DNA from: RH-AL1 sp965214415
GTDB lineage: Bacteria; Pseudomonadota; Alphaproteobacteria; Rhizobiales; Beijerinckiaceae
Assembly (NCBI GenBank): GCA_965214415.1
Contig: CBDCBQ010000003.1
Location: 682,001 to 746,000 of the forward strand
DNA length: 64,000 nucleotides
Direction of reading: 5' to 3'
Under the pieces are notes generated by a model. It ran no database searches and was not told the origin of the DNA. It worked only from the letters and a program-made list of their open reading frames with translations. The translations under genes were made by a program, and so were the position numbers. Positions 63,126-64,000 of the stretch are shown here, in pieces. Numbering within the stretch: position 1 is the stretch's first letter; the number at the start of each line of letters is the position of its first letter.

Positions 63126-63578
63126 ATGTCCGATTCCGGCCCGAAGCCGACCATGCCTTACTGGCACGTCTACACCGACGCCGAGGGTGTCTCCCGCCAG
63201 AAGCTCTTCGAGCTGAGTGCGTTCGAGCTCAAGGGTATCAACCCGGATACCGCGCCGCAGTGGAACGACAAGATGGATCCCGAAAAATCCATCGTCACCT
63301 TCACGGTGCTGCCGGTCGGCTGGGTCGGCGAGTGGCACGAGAACCCGCGTCCGCAATGGATCGCCGTGCTCACCGGGCGCTGGTTCGTCGAGACGATGGA
63401 CGGCGTGCGTGTCGAGATGGGGCCCGGCGAGCTGATGATGGGCGAGGACCAGGGCACGCGCGAACGCGACGGCAAGAAGGGTCATCTCTCCGGCACGGTC
63501 GGGAACGAGCCTTGCACGATGATCGTCACCGGGCTCGAGGTGACGCCGACGGTCAATCGGCCGGGACGGTTCAAGTAG
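63126..63578 (+). CDS. Cupin-domain protein
   Basis: 150 aa from ATG 63126. A single beta-barrel domain with GEWHENPRPQWIAVLTGRW (metal-binding His/Glu region) and GPGELMMGEDQGT. Probably binds a small molecule or metal; the neighbour is a GMC oxidoreductase, 13 bases after its stop, so they may act in one pathway. Confidence 0.8.
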   Translation: MSDSGPKPTMPYWHVYTDAEGVSRQKLFELSAFELKGINPDTAPQWNDKMDPEKSIVTFTVLPVGWVGEWHENPRPQWIAVLTGRWFVETMDGVRVEMGPGELMMGEDQGTRERDGKKGHLSGTVGNEPCTMIVTGLEVTPTVNRPGRFK

Positions 63579-63591
63579 ATCGGGGATCGTC

Positions 63592-64000
63592 ATGACCACG
63601 CATTACGACATCATCGTCATCGGCTCGGGCCCCGGCGGCGGCACGCTCGCGCAGCGCCTGGCGCCGACCGGCAAGAAGATCCTGATGCTCGAGCGCGGCG
63701 ATTACTTGCCGCGCGAGCAGAAGAACTGGCAGTCCGGCCCCGTCTTCGTCGACGGCATCTACCAGACGAAGGACACCTGGTACGGTACCGATGGCTCGAA
63801 ATTCCAGCCCGGCCTGCATCGCTGGGTCGGCGGCAATTCGAAGCTTTACGGCGCGGCCCTGTTCCGGCTGCGCGAGAAGGACTTTGGCGAGGTCCAACAC
63901 CACGACGGCATCTCGCCGGCCTGGCCGCTCGGCTACGACGTGTTCGAGCCGTTTTATTGCGAGGCGGAGAAGCTCTTCCAGGTGCACGGCAAGCGCGGCG
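63592..64000 (+). CDS. GMC-family flavin oxidoreductase, partial
   Basis: ATG 63592; the frame is open to the end of the window (136 codons), so only the N-terminal part is visible. YDIIVIGSGPGGGTLAQRLA is the FAD-binding Rossmann loop, with a LMLERGDYLPRE continuation and RWVGGNSKLYGAALFR. Oxidises an alcohol or sugar group with FAD. Co-oriented with the cupin gene. Confidence 0.85.
   Translation, partial: MTTHYDIIVIGSGPGGGTLAQRLAPTGKKILMLERGDYLPREQKNWQSGPVFVDGIYQTKDTWYGTDGSKFQPGLHRWVGGNSKLYGAALFRLREKDFGEVQHHDGISPAWPLGYDVFEPFYCEAEKLFQVHGKRG

Noticed and set aside
1..64000. CRISPR array
   Set aside because: No regularly spaced direct repeats of 24-48 bases with unique spacers were noticed.

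Overview
The window reads as a high-GC alphaproteobacterium, most likely of the order Hyphomicrobiales (Rhizobiales). The evidence is the conserved block fabD-fabG-acpP-fabF-mltG-yicC-gmk, adjacent clpS-clpA, a DUF1489 protein, a phasin, a SPOR-tailed D,D-carboxypeptidase, a GTTC-N7-GTTC SOS box, and a radical SAM enzyme resembling the hopanoid methylase HpnP. Genus was not determined.

Layout. Positions 1-24.9 kb are accessory DNA. They hold three secreted-looking proteins that share a C-terminal Hint (hedgehog/intein) domain on different N-terminal modules (319-2877, 2902-4002, 7261-8835), with an FUSC-type membrane protein and an M23 peptidase among them. Next come a copper-type operon (9190-12106) whose 3' end runs into a decayed gcvP fragment, and an insertion-sequence zone (12.27-20.22 kb): two damaged overlapping IS66 copies, an IS3 element, and a complete IS66 with TIRs and an 8-bp target duplication that splits a DNA-ligase (ligD-type) gene. 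Small hypothetical genes and TetR and MerR regulators fill the rest. The accessory DNA ends at tRNA-Glu(CTC) (24885-24957).

From 25 to 33.9 kb the content is mostly chromosomal housekeeping: a degenerate acyl-CoA-synthetase-like protein, GST, DUF1489, a membrane DnaJ protein, D-Ala-D-Ala carboxypeptidase, phasin, ClpS and ClpA. Between 33.9 and 38.4 kb lies a serine-recombinase relic and a small integrated element. The element carries a P4-type integrase beside tRNA-Phe(GAA), a near-copy of the tRNA 3' end at 34440, a broken IS701 transposase, and an XRE regulator overlapping an unknown ORF.

From 38.4 to 46 kb is the fatty-acid and cell-wall cluster on the minus strand. From 46 to 64 kb is a mix of metabolic and envelope genes: a radical SAM repair-type protein behind an SOS box, a zinc metallopeptidase, an arylformamidase-like hydrolase divergent from ornithine cyclodeaminase, a quinone oxidoreductase, an aldehyde dehydrogenase, a KefB-type antiporter, an HD phosphohydrolase, a DUF3990 toxin-like pair, an HpnP-like enzyme, a cupin, and a GMC oxidoreductase cut by the window edge.

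The least explained items are the three-member Hint family with swappable N-terminal modules, the DUF3990 two-gene module, and the SOS box on the radical SAM gene.
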